The notes: generated by a model from the sequence alone, not told the origin. DNA of 33,979 nucleotides from Hypsibius dujardini (GCA_001579985.1 LRSR01008760.1:1-33979); one strand, 5' to 3'; positions 10,136-21,397 are shown, numbered from the stretch's first letter. Translations and numbers: made by a program.

Positions 10136-10899
10136 GCTTGACATGGATGCAAATATTCAGTCAGGTAAACAAACATAAATGGAAACAGATAATCTGACAA
10201 CCAGAAAGAAACATTTGATTTACGTGTCAGTTGTCGACTCGGGACTTGCCTGTCTTCGTGTTTTATTCAGACGAGCTGGTTACGATCTAACGGTTTTATA
10301 GCGTGGAGCACCAAGCATTGTAACCATCAAAGCACAACCAGCGACAATATCCAGCCCGGTTAGTACAGTACCGTCTGCTGGTTGTACTGGACACTGAAAT
10401 TCGCTTACGAAATTTCGGACATGGACGAAGATTGTCCATTTAAGCTGCCTAACACTATCGGCCGCTACCAACGTTACACGTGATCTTCAGCGCATCTTTT
10501 AGACTCTCGTTTCATTATCGAGCTAGTAGTCGCTTCATTCGCTTCCTGCTTTTGCGGCTTTTTTAGGTTATGTGCCTTTTATTTGAGGGGAGGAGGAAGA
10601 ACACTTTGGTCGCTTGAGTAGTTCTTCAAAAGTGCAGGTTTTTTTTATTGTTACGCGTTGAAAGTACATGCCAGATTTTAACCCACTCCTTGTTCTCCTT
10701 TTGCTAAGTTTGTATCTGTTTGTATCTATCTGAACTTTTGCGAGTAATATTGTCATAGAAATCTACTAGGCTTCTGAAATCTTCACGCAATCCGACTGCT
10801 ACCTTTACAGTGAGAATCGCCTCCGAGAAACATGTAATAGATAATAGAGAAATTTCTGAAAAATTAAAAAAAGGGAAAAATAAATTACTAAATTACGAA

Positions 10900-12847
10900 T
10901 TACAAAACTGAACGACGGCGGCGTCTGCCAGAGTAAGTGCTGCTGCGAGCATACGGTGTCTTTGTGGTAGCTGCCGTTGCTTTGGTTGTTGCGCCAGTCG
11001 ATGTGCTATAACTGTTCGAATTTGTGTAATAACTGTTCGAATTTGTGCTATAACTGTTCGAAGGACTGTCGCTTGAGTAACTGTTCGAATTTCCGTACGA
11101 GCCGCTCGATGATGAGGAGCCCGAGGAGCCCGAGGAGCCCCAGAAACCGCCGGAACCCCAAAGACCGTCGGAGCCGAAGAAATTACTAACGTCCAACAGT
11201 CCGGTGAAGTCCACACCGAAGTTGTTGTTTCCGCTCGTGGAACCGACCGAACCGCCGTTCGAACCGTAGTTGGAGTTGGAATTGTAATTGGAGTAGGAGT
11301 TACTGTTTGATCCGTAGCTTGGTCCGTAAGTGCTCGCTGCAGTGCTGGTAGTCGCTACTGTTGTTTCCGGTGAGTAACTGTAGCTGTTGCTGCCGTACGA
11401 GGAATCGCTGTTCGAATAAGTGTTCGAAATCGAATTCGAACCGTAGCCGTTCGAATTAGACGACGAGGATCCAGAACTGCCCCAGAACCCGCCGGAACCC
11501 CAGAGTCCGCCAGATCCGAAGAAATTGCTAACGTCCAACAGCCCGGAGAAGTCGACGCCGAAGCCGCCGTTCCCGCCGTTGGAATTGGTGTTCGTGTAGG
11601 AACTGGAACCGTAATTGGAGTTTGTGTTTGTGTTCGAATTGGAACCGTAGTTCGAATTGTAGTTCGGATTCGAGCTCGAAGTGGAATAGGAGCCGGTGCT
11701 GTAGGTCGTGGCAGCGGTAGCCTTGGTGGTGGCCTTCGAAGTGCTTGTTGTACCGGTGGAGTAGGAAGTGGTTGCGCCGGTGGTGTAGGCAGTGGTTGCA
11801 CCGGTGGTGTAGGCAGTGGTTGCACCGGTGGAGTAGGCAGTGGTTGCACCGGTGGAGTAGGCAGTGGTTGCGCGAGTAGCACCTGTTGTTGCGTAGCTGT
11901 TTGAATTGTACCCACTGTTCGAATCGTATCCGTTCGAATTGTACCCACTGTTCGAATCGTATCCGTTCGAACTGGAGGATGACGAACCGGAAGTGCCCCA
12001 GAAACCGCCGGAACCCCAAAGTCCGTCGGATCCGAAGAAGTTGCTGACGTCTAGAAGGCCGGTGAAGTCGACGCCAAAACCGCCATTTCCGCTGACGGAA
12101 CCGACATTATTACTGCCGTATGAGCTGCCGTAACTGTTGCTGTTGGTGTTGCTATCGGTGTAGCTGTTGCTGTTGCTGTAACTGTCAGCCGACACGGACA
12201 CTGCAACCGGAAAGTTGGTTGAGACAGAAATACAATTTCAACCAAAAGATAATTCAGTTCAAGTTCGCGTCGCACAGCGCAAGAATTTAATAACCGTAGA
12301 AAAAATAATGGCAGTATATAAGAATGACATTCCTGTTGTTAGTGCATGATAATAAGTTGATAACATTTAGGGTGCCATAAGTGGGAAAAAATCATTGGCA
12401 CTGACCAATAACATAGTCAGAGAAAACAATATAATCATTCGTAGTAAATATTTCGCGCGAAGTTATGAATGGACGAGGCCAGATAAAATCTAAATTAAAA
12501 ACCATACGATAAAGTCTACTGCACTATCAAAAGTTAAAAGAAAAACAACTTGCACGAAAATGAGGATTGTATTGATAAAACCAAGTGAATATATTAAATG
12601 ATAAATAAATGTAGGTAAATATAAGTAAATAAATATAAGTAAATATATTAAAAAATAATAAGTATTTTAAACATTATAGACTGTTTAACATATTATAAAA
12701 ATTATAGAAATCAATTAGAATAAAATAAAGAATAATGGAATAAACAGCTATTATCAGAGTAAAGAGTATTAATATATTCTATTGGACAGCATTTTCTCAT
12801 GAGAACTTACCCACACATATAGCAAGCAGAGCGAATAAGAATGCCAT
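10900..12847 (-). CDS. Secreted Ser/Asn/Tyr/Gly-rich protein with three F/W/L modules, two exons, 445 aa
   Basis: Exon 1 (12811-12847) encodes the signal peptide MAFLFALLAICV. A canonical GTAAGT donor leads, in phase 1, to exon 2 (10900-12200) after TTGCAG. The mature protein is low-complexity: YSNSNSY and NSYGSNSN stretches, six tandem TGATT[AS]Y[ST] octads (about residues 119-162), and three copies of a module reading GFGVDFTGLLDVSNFFGS then GLWGSGGFWG (about 51-82, 223-253 and 338-368). The C terminus is SSTYSGRRRRRSVL, a possible basic-protease site or anchoring tail. I recognise no named family. Alternation of soft hydrophilic spacers with short hydrophobic aromatic modules resembles silk, glue or matrix proteins, so self-assembly is inferred. 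The PVYQ gene beside it shares the strand, a short signal exon and an Arg-rich end. Confidence 0.85.
11757..11878. repeat. 24-bp coding tandem repeat (TGATTAY[ST] octads)
   Basis: Near-identical 24-bp units (core GCAGTGGTTGCACCGGTGG on the plus strand) encode the octad TGATTAYS/T. Third-position identity between units points to recent unit duplication rather than selection on protein alone. Confidence 0.85.
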
Positions 12848-12909
12848 TTTTATTGGCTTACAACAGCAGTGGTCAAAGACTTCTGTCTCGATCTTCTGTA
12901 AATAGTAAC

Positions 12910-12915
12910 TTTATA
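12910..12915 (-). promoter_or_regulatory. TATA box of the Ser/Asn/Tyr-rich gene
   Basis: Minus-strand TATAAA (context AATATAAAGTT) lies 63-68 bases upstream of the ATG at 12847. It predicts a start of transcription near 12882 and a 5'UTR of roughly 35 bases. No other TATA box lies closer. Confidence 0.5.
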
Positions 12916-13981
12916 TTTCCAGGGAACGAAAAAAGACAGAAAGTACTTGGTTACATTCTACGGAAGTGTTTATGTAGGTGTACAGGGCGAACGCATCTCG
13001 ATAGCTGCTGGTGTTGTTGTTATATATACATCTTCATAGGTAATCCAAGGGTAACCACCGCACTTCCTTCCAGGCGCATATATATATATCCATCGAATCA
13101 ACAGACAAAAGGATGATTTAATTACCGCTCGTTTTTTGCCGTTGAGCTGAATATTGATACACCTGACCACGTGTGCAGTACAGTATACACACGTGGCAAA
13201 AACCTTGCGCTAACCGAGTTAAGCCATTAAACTCGTTGCATAACTGTTGTACACAGCCGTCGAGTTAAAGTGCATAGTTCGATCAGCGCAAGGTTTTTTG
13301 CACGTGTGTAGTACTTCTACACTCTACTACCGGTACGTCATGCGCAACCTCGGATCAAGAGACGAAGATGGTGGCCTTAGGCACTTTTTGCACCGAGGGT
13401 TCTCCGCGAAGCTGTTTCTACAGACAAGCTCTCACATGCTGGGCTCAGAGTCGCGCGCCTCTGTTGTAATTATTGTGCGTTGATCGGTTCTTGCTCTTTG
13501 TCTGATGTGTGGTGTAATCTTAATCACCGTTTTCACAGCTTGAAGTACAGTACACTGACTAATGAGATAGCACAGGCTACCGCAATATACACATTGTCAT
13601 CATCATCTTGTTACGCGCGTAACGTTGGAATGCTTCACACTTCTCTCAAGGCTTGCCGGTAATTAGTGTGTTCTTTTAACGTAATAATAATACCACCAGT
13701 GCGGTTGTCTTTGCTCAGTGCGAGTCCTTGATCAAATTTGAAAATCATGAACAGAAAGTCTTCTTTGAAAGTATAATGGCAACTATAGCGTAACATCGCA
13801 CTCTTTACGGACTAGCAGAACAAATAAATAAAAATATTATTATACGCGTAGAATTTTGCCCAAACTCTAAAACCTCCATAAATATCTTAACAATTTCGCA
13901 TTTCCTTCGTATAAATTATTTTTACATGCTGAATCTCTAAGCTCGATCTATGTTTCCACTCTTTCGTTAGCCTAAAGATGG
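12916..13981. other. Intergenic region with a small foldback
   Basis: No gene is supported. It holds the 5' flank of the Ser/Asn/Tyr-rich gene, TA-rich microsatellite patches (13020-13030, 13076-13090) and a foldback at 13186-13310. The end of the chemoreceptor cluster begins at 13982. Confidence 0.5.
13186..13310. repeat. Foldback / MITE-like inverted repeat, 125 bp
   Basis: Arms 13186-13211 and 13285-13310 (26 bp, two mismatches; core TACACACGTG...AACCTTGCGCT) flank a 73-bp spacer. The size and arm structure fit a short MITE. The target duplication is not certain. Confidence 0.75.
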
Positions 13982-16900
13982 TTACAACTCCTCCATATAT
14001 CGTTTCAGGATCTCCTTTGTGCCCAAAAATACCGCCACAACTGTTGTCACAATTTAAACAGCAAAAAATATGTAAAGAATTGAACTGCTGGTAACTGTGG
14101 AAAGGGCTACCGCGCACAGTTCGCTTACCACTACTAAATGGGTGCGTGTGAAGTTGATTAGTTTACCTGTTTCAAGAGTGAGTGGAGTGGAGTTTTCTCA
14201 ACAACAGCGGAAAATTTGTTCATCGTTTTCAACCAGGCAGATTCTTCTGTTGCTAATAATTCGTTGTTGGTCTCTGAGAGACAACGATGTTGAATTTCTG
14301 GTCATAAATGCAACATAACACACGTACAGACAAAAGCTATTTACGATGTGTGTCTCTTCCCCGTATCCGCTCATTTTCCAACCCAAATCGGTTAGAATTC
14401 TGTATAGTTTCCGGCTCTGAGTGATAAACAAGGAAGAACAAAATGCTTATTCTCGATGACTTAATTCTTGCGAATGCACAGTTGCTTTTTCGCTGGTCTA
14501 CAAAAATGTATTCGACAAGGTGGTAAGGGTTGGCGTCATGATCATTACGAATGTCAAGTACTTTACATGAGCGGATCCAGATTTAAAAAAACTGAATCTC
14601 GGAAGAAAGTTGATACGCTTACTCAGATTATCTTTTGTAAGGGAATTGGCGCGAGATAAAAATCCAAGTAAACCTAATTGTTTTATAAATTGTAAGTAGG
14701 GTAAGTGTATCGTATTTTTTACATAAATTTCATTGCCTTAGAAATCTGGTCTTGTCCGGTAATGGTTTAAAGTTTTTGGGCACACTGCAGACGCACTTTT
14801 AATTGTTTCATTTTAGAACAATTAAACAAAATCTTTACGACATTACTGCGCTCAAGGCCCCTTTTTAACACCGACATTTTACAGTAGCAATATCAAACAT
14901 TAGGTGCTTATTTTATAAATAGTATCATTTCGTTAACTTTAGTCATCTAATTTTGTCGAAACTTCAGAGCGATGGGCGCAGTGCATCATTTGTTTCGCTG
15001 CAAACGTTTTTATGTTGCAGGTACTTTAAACTTAACAAATACCTAGGCTATCCCATCCAAAAATTAATCTGAATAAACCCAAAATGTCCTTAAAAAGGTG
15101 GATTGATTTCAAATTAAGTTATTAGGCCAGGAATCATCATAAAATTTGAAATCAAGCTATTCGGGAATTCGCTATTTCGGTTGGAAAAATGTCTTCCATG
15201 AGTAGCACTTTCCAACTTTCTAAAAATTTTATTTTTTTACTAGTTTGCGTTTGACTGTTTTCATGCCCAATCAGATATTGAAATCAAATTCCGACTGTTT
15301 TTAATGGCAAAATAGTTTGACTAAGGTCACAGTTGTAGGTAGTGGTTTCTGTATTTCGGAAAAATAGTTATAACTGGCTCAACCTTACTTTGCTACCGTG
15401 CGCCTACCTCCTCGTGTAGCACGATAAATGGTAGCTAGCAGATCGTCGCATAGACTAGAAACAACAACGCAGTATAGCAATAACGTAACCATCGCATCGG
15501 GCTAAAAGTCAGTTCACTCTGCGGAGTTGACATACAGGGTGATTCACTACCACGTGGACACGCGCGATCGGTTGTCAGAGGAACTGTGCGCAACTGATCA
15601 TGTCCTTGTGGTTAGCTTAAACGAATGTGATTCAATTTAGGAAGAGTTAGCGTTCAAACAATTAAGAAAAAGCAGTCAGTCACTCCATGCAGCTCTACCC
15701 AGAAAAGGTGACCATTTTATTTTCCTCGGACGAAAAAAGTATTCTTCTTGGTCACTGTGATTGCTCTTCCTATGCACTTGTTTGTACTTTCCTGAACGTT
15801 TGTCAATGACCTATTAGAAAAGTATCACTTCAGAGCATAAATTGACCGATTGAGAGAACCAGGCCTGTCGATAACTTGTCCATCCAATATTAGGGAAGGT
15901 TTTTCACATGCTGTACCTTAGTATTGTTCAACTCTAGGTTCTCAACTCAGGCAACAAATAGGCTTATTTTATAGATATTTGCACTGAAAAACCAGAAACG
16001 GGAACGAACGAACATGAACCAACATGTTTTTGATCTGAAAGTTTTCAAAATACGTCAAGAACGAACTTTTGGCGCCATTTTTTTATAAAAATATTTTTCA
16101 TAAATCGGTCTCCGAACCAATTTGCCTTTCAGAAGGTTCCTTGTGAAGCCTATCTGTTCTGCTATGGATTGCTATAAGCCGATTTTCGAAGTAGGGTGGC
16201 TCACTTTCGTATCATTAAATTCAGTCATGGGCGCAAAATGGCAAAAGCTATCAGCCAACTTCGTCCTATTTTTGTAGTCAGTGCCCCTGCCTTACAGAAT
16301 AAAAATGGAAACATCCCAGTCAGGTATTTAAACGCAAAACATTTAGGCTTCATATAATCTGAAAATTTGATCAAAATAATGAAAACCATATTTTTGGTGA
16401 TTTTATTAAAGTGTCCATGTGGTAGTGGATCACCCTGTAAGTTTGGTACAAACTCCCAGCACAGTCAAGAGATCCAGCCCGACACTGGCCAACAAAATCC
16501 GCCCGAAGCAGTCGTTGAAGTGTTCCACGAAGCGTGACATGTTTACATAGGTCGAAGTCTAATTTCTGACCCTATACGGAAGAAGGTCTGAACCCGTATC
16601 GGATCAGGCAACAGCTAAATGGACCTTCTCAATAGTAATTTCTTTTCGCAAAATCTGCATCGCTTTCACAGCCGTTTTGCTGCTGTTCACATTCAAATTC
16701 CTCAATGCGTCGTCGAGCCAATCTTTGCACTGAAGCCAACTAGCATCATGGTGGAAGTATGTATGCCGACACTGCATACAACAGTATTACGGACAAACGT
16801 CGAACACTCAGCACTCGTTTCAGGGCATTATCACGGTGTTATAAGGTCGGTATAATTTTGATGTGGACAAACGTTCGAAGGGCAAGCCATTGCGGGAGCT

Positions 16901-17198
16901 GGCAACAAAACAGTCAGAGCATAGTTGCGCCCCGTAATTCGAAAAAGCAGGTCCACAGCTGTTGCACCAGGACGACGACAAAGGGCTTTTGGTCGTCCTC
17001 CAGCTCATACAAAGAAATCAACACGTCCACGGTGTCAAATGCTGCCAGACCGACGCTTACTAGGATTAACGTTAACCGGGTACAGTTCAGCATGATAAGT
17101 GTAGCCCTTCGCAATGCGCAAAATCGGTCTGCAGGGGCTGGGGCTGCTGCTGCTGCAGTCAGGAGGAAGGACTGCATGAAAACAATATTTTTTACCAT
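13982..17198 (-). pseudogene. Gustatory-receptor-like 7TM pseudogene split by a transposon
   Basis: This is the leftmost member of the 7TM family. It starts MVKNIVFMQSFLL (17198) and its order matches the intact copies. Exon 1 is 16438-17198 plus 15418-15534, exon 2 is 14345-14416 (24 codons, SRKLYRILTDLGWKMSGYGEE), exon 3 is about 14129-14273 and exon 4 is 13982-14053 (IVTTVVAVFLGTKEIL...). Several lesions are independent. There is a TGA after GATML. Further stops and frameshifts follow, with a deletion removing the TM3-TM4 region. A 903-bp transposon interrupts the frame inside the TM5-TM6 loop. There is a stop in the TM6 segment (YATIC-stop-LPFIVLHEE) and a frameshift in exon 3. The exon 4 acceptor has mutated from AG to AA (TTTAA before ATTGTG). 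Removing the element and one TA restores a reading frame that matches the paralogs there, which identifies the insertion point. Confidence 0.9.
15535..16437. mobile_element. TA-flanked non-autonomous DNA transposon, 903 bp (Tc1/mariner-type)
   Basis: Terminal inverted repeats of 27 bp with two mismatches (15535-15561 and 16411-16437) start CAGGGTGATYCACTACCAC. TA flanks both ends (15533-15534 and 16438-16439). The TA duplication is confirmed by the host: the interrupted receptor frame reads ...GVCTKL on one side and continues STPQSELTFSP on the other, exactly where paralogs read GVCAKLLAAPQSGEIFSP. No transposase frame was seen in either strand. Confidence 0.9.
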
Positions 17199-18106
17199 AT
17201 TGTAGCAAATGACAACAATGGTCGCTTTTGATTTTTTCTTTATGCGTCAGTCTCATCTACGCCTTATTACGAGGTTAGCAAAAACAGTGTAGTCAGTCGA
17301 CTAGACATGTGATGCCGTAAAAAATTTAGCGGTAAGGATCAAATTTAAAAAATTGCAGCAACGACAATCGGTTTCATGGATAAATAGGGTCAAGGACAAG
17401 AATCACAAATAGCGTTGTTAACTTTGATGAAACCCGAGAAGCACACCGATACCTGTGGGGACGTGAGGGGTGGATTACCATCACAGGTTCAATCGTGTTC
17501 ATGTGGTTTACTTGCACACGTTTGCCTGTTTGCTTGATCACGGTATCACACAGAGAATAGAGTGGTTGGAGTTACAGAACCGGCACGTGTGCATATATTG
17601 CGACCCCAGAAGGGGTTCAAGCTGATCTCAATGAAATACTTGAACAGTAAGGTGAGCTTACAGCTGTGCTGAAGTTACTTTGAAGGTCGTTATTTGGGTT
17701 CTGGTGGGTCCTAATCCACCACCCCAAGGTACCCTTGGCTCACAGGGCTCGGTCTAAGATACGACGTAATCGCTACTACGCTCCTTTTAATTGGGTTGCG
17801 CGCGACCGGTTAACCATGGGCTAAGAAGACTTCATAGTAAAACTGTGGGTAAGGTCGAGGGGAATGCGGACCGTTGCGGTACGATATAAAACCATAAAGT
17901 TATAGAAAGCAAAAATCAGCTCGTCTCAGGCTCGTATCCGTCTTTTCCATCGGGAAACCAAATCAAAAACATTCAAAGTTCATGTATGTCTCCTGAAATA
18001 TGAGGCTACGCAAAATTCTTGAGGCATTCACGTTCTAAAAACTAGTAAATTTCCGTAACTTAAATATTGGGATTAGAAGCTTGCGTTTCCGATAGGTACA
18101 TAGTTA
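17199..18106. other. Intergenic region inside the receptor cluster
   Basis: No gene is supported. A GC-richer block at about 17690-17880 differs from its surroundings and might be an old transposon remnant, but I could not match it to a family. Confidence 0.4.
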
Positions 18107-19734
18107 TTATGTATATCCGCCGGACGATGGTTTAGCTTTCACGGATTGGTCCAAAATTTCTTTGGTGACCAGAAGCGCCGTCACAACGGTTGTCACAATC
18201 TACGCGGTCAGCATGCAAAAGACAGAGTTATGCATACGTGCACGGGATATGAGCTGCGCTTTCGAATTCGTACATATACATGACCTACCGTTACTAAAGC
18301 AGTACGTGAAAAGTGGAAAAGCCCGCCGGCTTCAATTCTCAGAGGATTTTGTTTCACCGTCAAAGCAAATTTGTTCACCTTCTCGGAAAGAATCATGTCC
18401 ATTGCAGTTGGCTCTGTTTCGGCCTGAAAGACAAGTACTTTGAGTGTCCTTAACGTTATAACGTTATGACGTTATAGCGGACTGGTTCTTGCCATTCTAT
18501 AACTTTTTAATGAAATAATTGTATTTAGGTCTTTTACATTCTCCCCGAATCCATCCAACATCCAGCAAAAGTTTCGCAGAATTCTGTTGAGTCTCTCGCT
18601 CTGAAAACGTACAGGAAGGTTTAGTGAAAATACAATGGAATATCAAAGTACTCTTCTGAAACGTCAATGCGATTGATGTTCCGCTTTTCGGCAATTGTTT
18701 TGCTCACTTTCGTACAATAGTCGTAATATGGATCTCACTTGACATACTTCTTCATGTAAGAAGACAAACGGCAAGTACCAAATCGTTGCGTAGGAGAGAA
18801 ATAACATGGCGGCCCAGCCATAAGGCAACTGTGTCAGCACAGTAAATAATGGTCCGCGGTTGAGAGGGGCGACAAGTTCGGCGCATACTCCCAGCACAGT
18901 CATGACATCCATTCCGACGCTCACCAACAAAATTGGGCCGAAACATTCGTTAAAATATTCCACGAAACGTGAAATCTTAATGTAAGTGAACGTCCAATCT
19001 CTGATCTTATTCTCCAATAGAACACTCATCCTTGCACCTGACCAAGCAGCCGTTAACTTCATCTTTTCGGTTGTGACTTCGTTTTGTAGGCTCCGCATGG
19101 CTTTCAGAGCCACCCAAGCAAAAATAAAACCGGAAATGAGCACCTGCTGCGACAGTATGAAAGGCCAATCAACCAGCAGCGTCTGAATGGGGATGGCAAT
19201 TGCCGGACCTATGCAATGATTGAAGCTTATACTCATGCAGGTGAAGTTCTGAGTGAAGTTTTTCGAATAAAAAAACCCTTCAACTTGAAGCCAGTTTAAT
19301 GTCATGTTAGAACCGTACGAGATTAAACTCACTGCCAATAGTAGCAAGGACAAACGACGGGCAGTCAGAAATGGTTTAGTGTCACTGGGGTACTTGAGAG
19401 ATGCTGGTAATATTTGGGTGCATACAAAGGTTTGCAGGGCACGCCACTTTGTGAGCTGATACGAAAAAAGGCCCAAAACGACTGCACTTCGTGTTTGATA
19501 AAAGGTCTTCCACAGCAATTGTACTAATATTAATACATTATTGTCACTCCGTTGCAGGGAAAACACTATCACTTCCACGGTGTCCGTCAGAGACTGAAAA
19601 ACACAGCCTAAGGTGAATGTTATTCGGACAAAGGCTCGCACAAAGTTGCCCCATCTCCCTGGGAAGGTCCCAGTAGTTTTAGCTTCATTGGCAAGCAAAA
19701 GAAAAGACTGAACGAAAACGATTTCTTCAGTCAT
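18107..19734 (-). CDS. Gustatory-receptor-like 7TM protein, copy 1, four exons, about 425 aa
   Basis: A predicted chemoreceptor of the plasma membrane; the ligand is unknown. Exons are 18748-19734, 18538-18600, 18289-18423 and 18107-18199, all joined in phase 0. The start is MTEEIVFVQSFLLL, matching the family N terminus MxxDIVFVQSFLL. Exon 1 holds six hydrophobic segments and ends FVFLHEE. Exon 2 reads SERLNRILRNFCWMLDGFGEN. Exon 3 ends LRIEAGGLFHFSRTALVT. Exon 4 is TM7, IVTTVVTALLVTKEILDQS, with a longer tail than the other copies. Two points are odd. The expected exon 2 donor (after 24 codons) reads CT instead of GT, so I use a GTAAAA donor three codons earlier. The conserved FGRILL has become FGPILL. 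The loop 3-4 sequons NFT and NFT are kept. It is probably functional but is the most diverged of the four. Confidence 0.78.
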
Positions 19735-20371
19735 GGTCAGTTTCTAGCAATGCTATAAAAAGAATCACCAAAACAATTGTCTAACTTCATAACATAAGTT
19801 TATTCCAAGTTGAACGAATGAAGCAACAATGAAAAAAACCGGAATAATAGAGCCGAAAACGACTGAGTACTTTTTACCACTGAATAAAAAAGTCTAGACG
19901 ATTAGTCAAGTATCGCGTCGTGCGACATTGACACCGAGGGTACAGGTTACCAACTGTGTTGGCCATGTAGACTCCGGGGTACCATATCAGTATAAACAAA
20001 CATAGGCATGTATGTATATTGTGCAAAAAAATTTTGCCCAAGCAACCAGGGAAAGGCATTGAGTGACGCAAACTCAGTTTTATCAAACGTCTGATTCAGC
20101 CCTTGAGTTTACTCAGTTGGAGCGCATCCCGCTGATGCAGCTGGCACTCAAGATCTATTAACACATGGAGGCCGCGTTTTCGAGGCCACAGATCGTAACT
20201 CTGTTTGATGAAAAGTCAACTGAAAGCAAGCAACGATAAATACAGTTCGATGGGCGAACCGGTAGGTATCAAAAAGGTTCAAGCAAATTAAAAACTTTTG
20301 GAATTGTTTCTCTTGCTTCGTTTATTTTCAACGCACTTTGAAGAAACGTAAATTTCTATTGTGACTAGCAC
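19735..20371. other. Spacer upstream of receptor copy 1
   Basis: Putative promoter side of copy 1 and 3' flank of a receptor relic. No motif, gene or repeat could be supported. Confidence 0.4.
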
Positions 20372-20704
20372 TCACTTGCTGTAGGACGGCGACGTGGTCA
20401 TGGATCGGTTGAGTATTTTCTTTGTGAGCATAAGGGCCGTCACAACGGTTTTTGCGATCTAGAGAGGCGGCAACGTAACGAAGTCATGTTTGGGGAACTT
20501 AAAAGCGTAAGGTATTTTAGATACAATGCATGTACCATAAATACAGCTGCTTATGAATCATGGCTTACCATTACCAAGGACGACTTCAAAAAGTGAAGTC
20601 GGCCTGCCTCAATTGTGATAGGGTTTCCGTTCACAATCCGAGAAAATTTGCTAGCCCTTTTCAGAAGGTTAGATTCTTCCTTTATAACATAGTTTGTTGC
20701 TGGT
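20372..20704 (-). pseudogene. Relic of a receptor gene: last two exons only
   Basis: The TM7 exon survives at 20372-20458 (IAKTVVTALMLTKKILNRS..., stop TGA, with an AG acceptor). The preceding exon survives at 20569-20704, ending NPITIEAGRLHFLKSSLVM before a GTAAGC donor. The latter has lost a residue of the GGLFxFSR motif and is one base out of frame at its acceptor. No 24-codon exon and no convincing long exon were found to the right. A weak echo of the VALKAMRSL segment near 20740-20790 is uncertain. Confidence 0.75.
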
Positions 20705-21111
20705 CTAAGAGATTGAGCTTGAATGACCAATCCTGTTAAACAGTCGGTTTCTGCTGGCCATTTTCAGGGCCACGACAGAATCGACTGATTAACTATATAC
20801 GTCTAGGCTGGCGAACACGAAGGTATACGGATGTGTTTACAACAAAAAATAGTTTGCGGATGGAAGCCGTTATGTCAAACTTGACACCAGGTGTTTGCGG
20901 CCTTTTGTTTACTTACACACCCTGCGCACGGGTATAATTTATCCTAGACACAATTGTTTTACAGAATGATTTTATAGAGTAATTGAGTTATATACAATTC
21001 CAGTACATTTTAAAGACACATGACGGGCAAAAGGCCCCTTTTGCTGTTCAAGTAGATGAACATTTCTCATGCAATCTATCTACGCAGCTACGGAACTCAT
21101 CAAATCTCCAG

Positions 21112-21397
21112 TTATGATCCTAGAGATCGGTTGAGTATTTCCTTCGTGAGTAGACGTGCTGTCACGACGGTTGTCACAATCTAAACGGCAGAGGAAAAAT
21201 AGATGTGGGATGAAAACCCGGGTTGTAGTTGTATGATAGTAGACAACGGTTGTTCGTCAACGAAAAACGTGATTATTAAACATTGGTGGCTTACCATGAC
21301 CAGCGAATTTCGGGAAAACTTGAACAATTCACCAGCTTCAATTGTGAGATGGTTCTCCTTCAAGACCAGGGAAAGTTTACAAGGGAATTTTGCATCT
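21112..21397 (-). pseudogene. Relic of a receptor gene: exon 3 fragment and intact TM7 exon
   Basis: Exon 4 (21112-21180) is intact: IVTTVVTARLLTKEILNRSLGS, then a stop. The exon 3 remnant, 21295 up to about 21397, reads LSLVLKENHLTIEAGELFKFSRNSLVM before GTAAGC. It is shorter than the 46 codons of intact copies, and its 5' end does not resolve to a proper phase-0 acceptor. The long first exon is missing. A start fragment of the same family lies 2.5 kb upstream at 23930-23980 and may be its other end. Confidence 0.75.

Larger units (their letters stand above)
9272..10899. other. Intergenic region with CAGA microsatellite
   Basis: No gene is supported. It contains a (CAGA)n tract (10047-10135) and the 3' flank of the Ser/Asn/Tyr-rich gene. 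The block just left of the tract (9890-10040) could be the end of an old retroelement with a microsatellite tail, but no coding motif confirms it. Confidence 0.5.

Noticed and set aside
10280-10471. 63-codon minus-strand frame with a CPVQPADGTVLTGLD segment
   Set aside because: No start context, splice partner or family resemblance.
11355-12019. Alternative minus-strand frames rich in Pro/Thr/Gln or His/Leu inside the Ser/Asn/Tyr gene
   Set aside because: They are shadows of the 24-bp coding repeat, with no signal peptide or splice support.
17690-17880. GC-richer block that might be a retrotransposon fragment
   Set aside because: No reverse transcriptase, gag or terminal-repeat feature could be identified.
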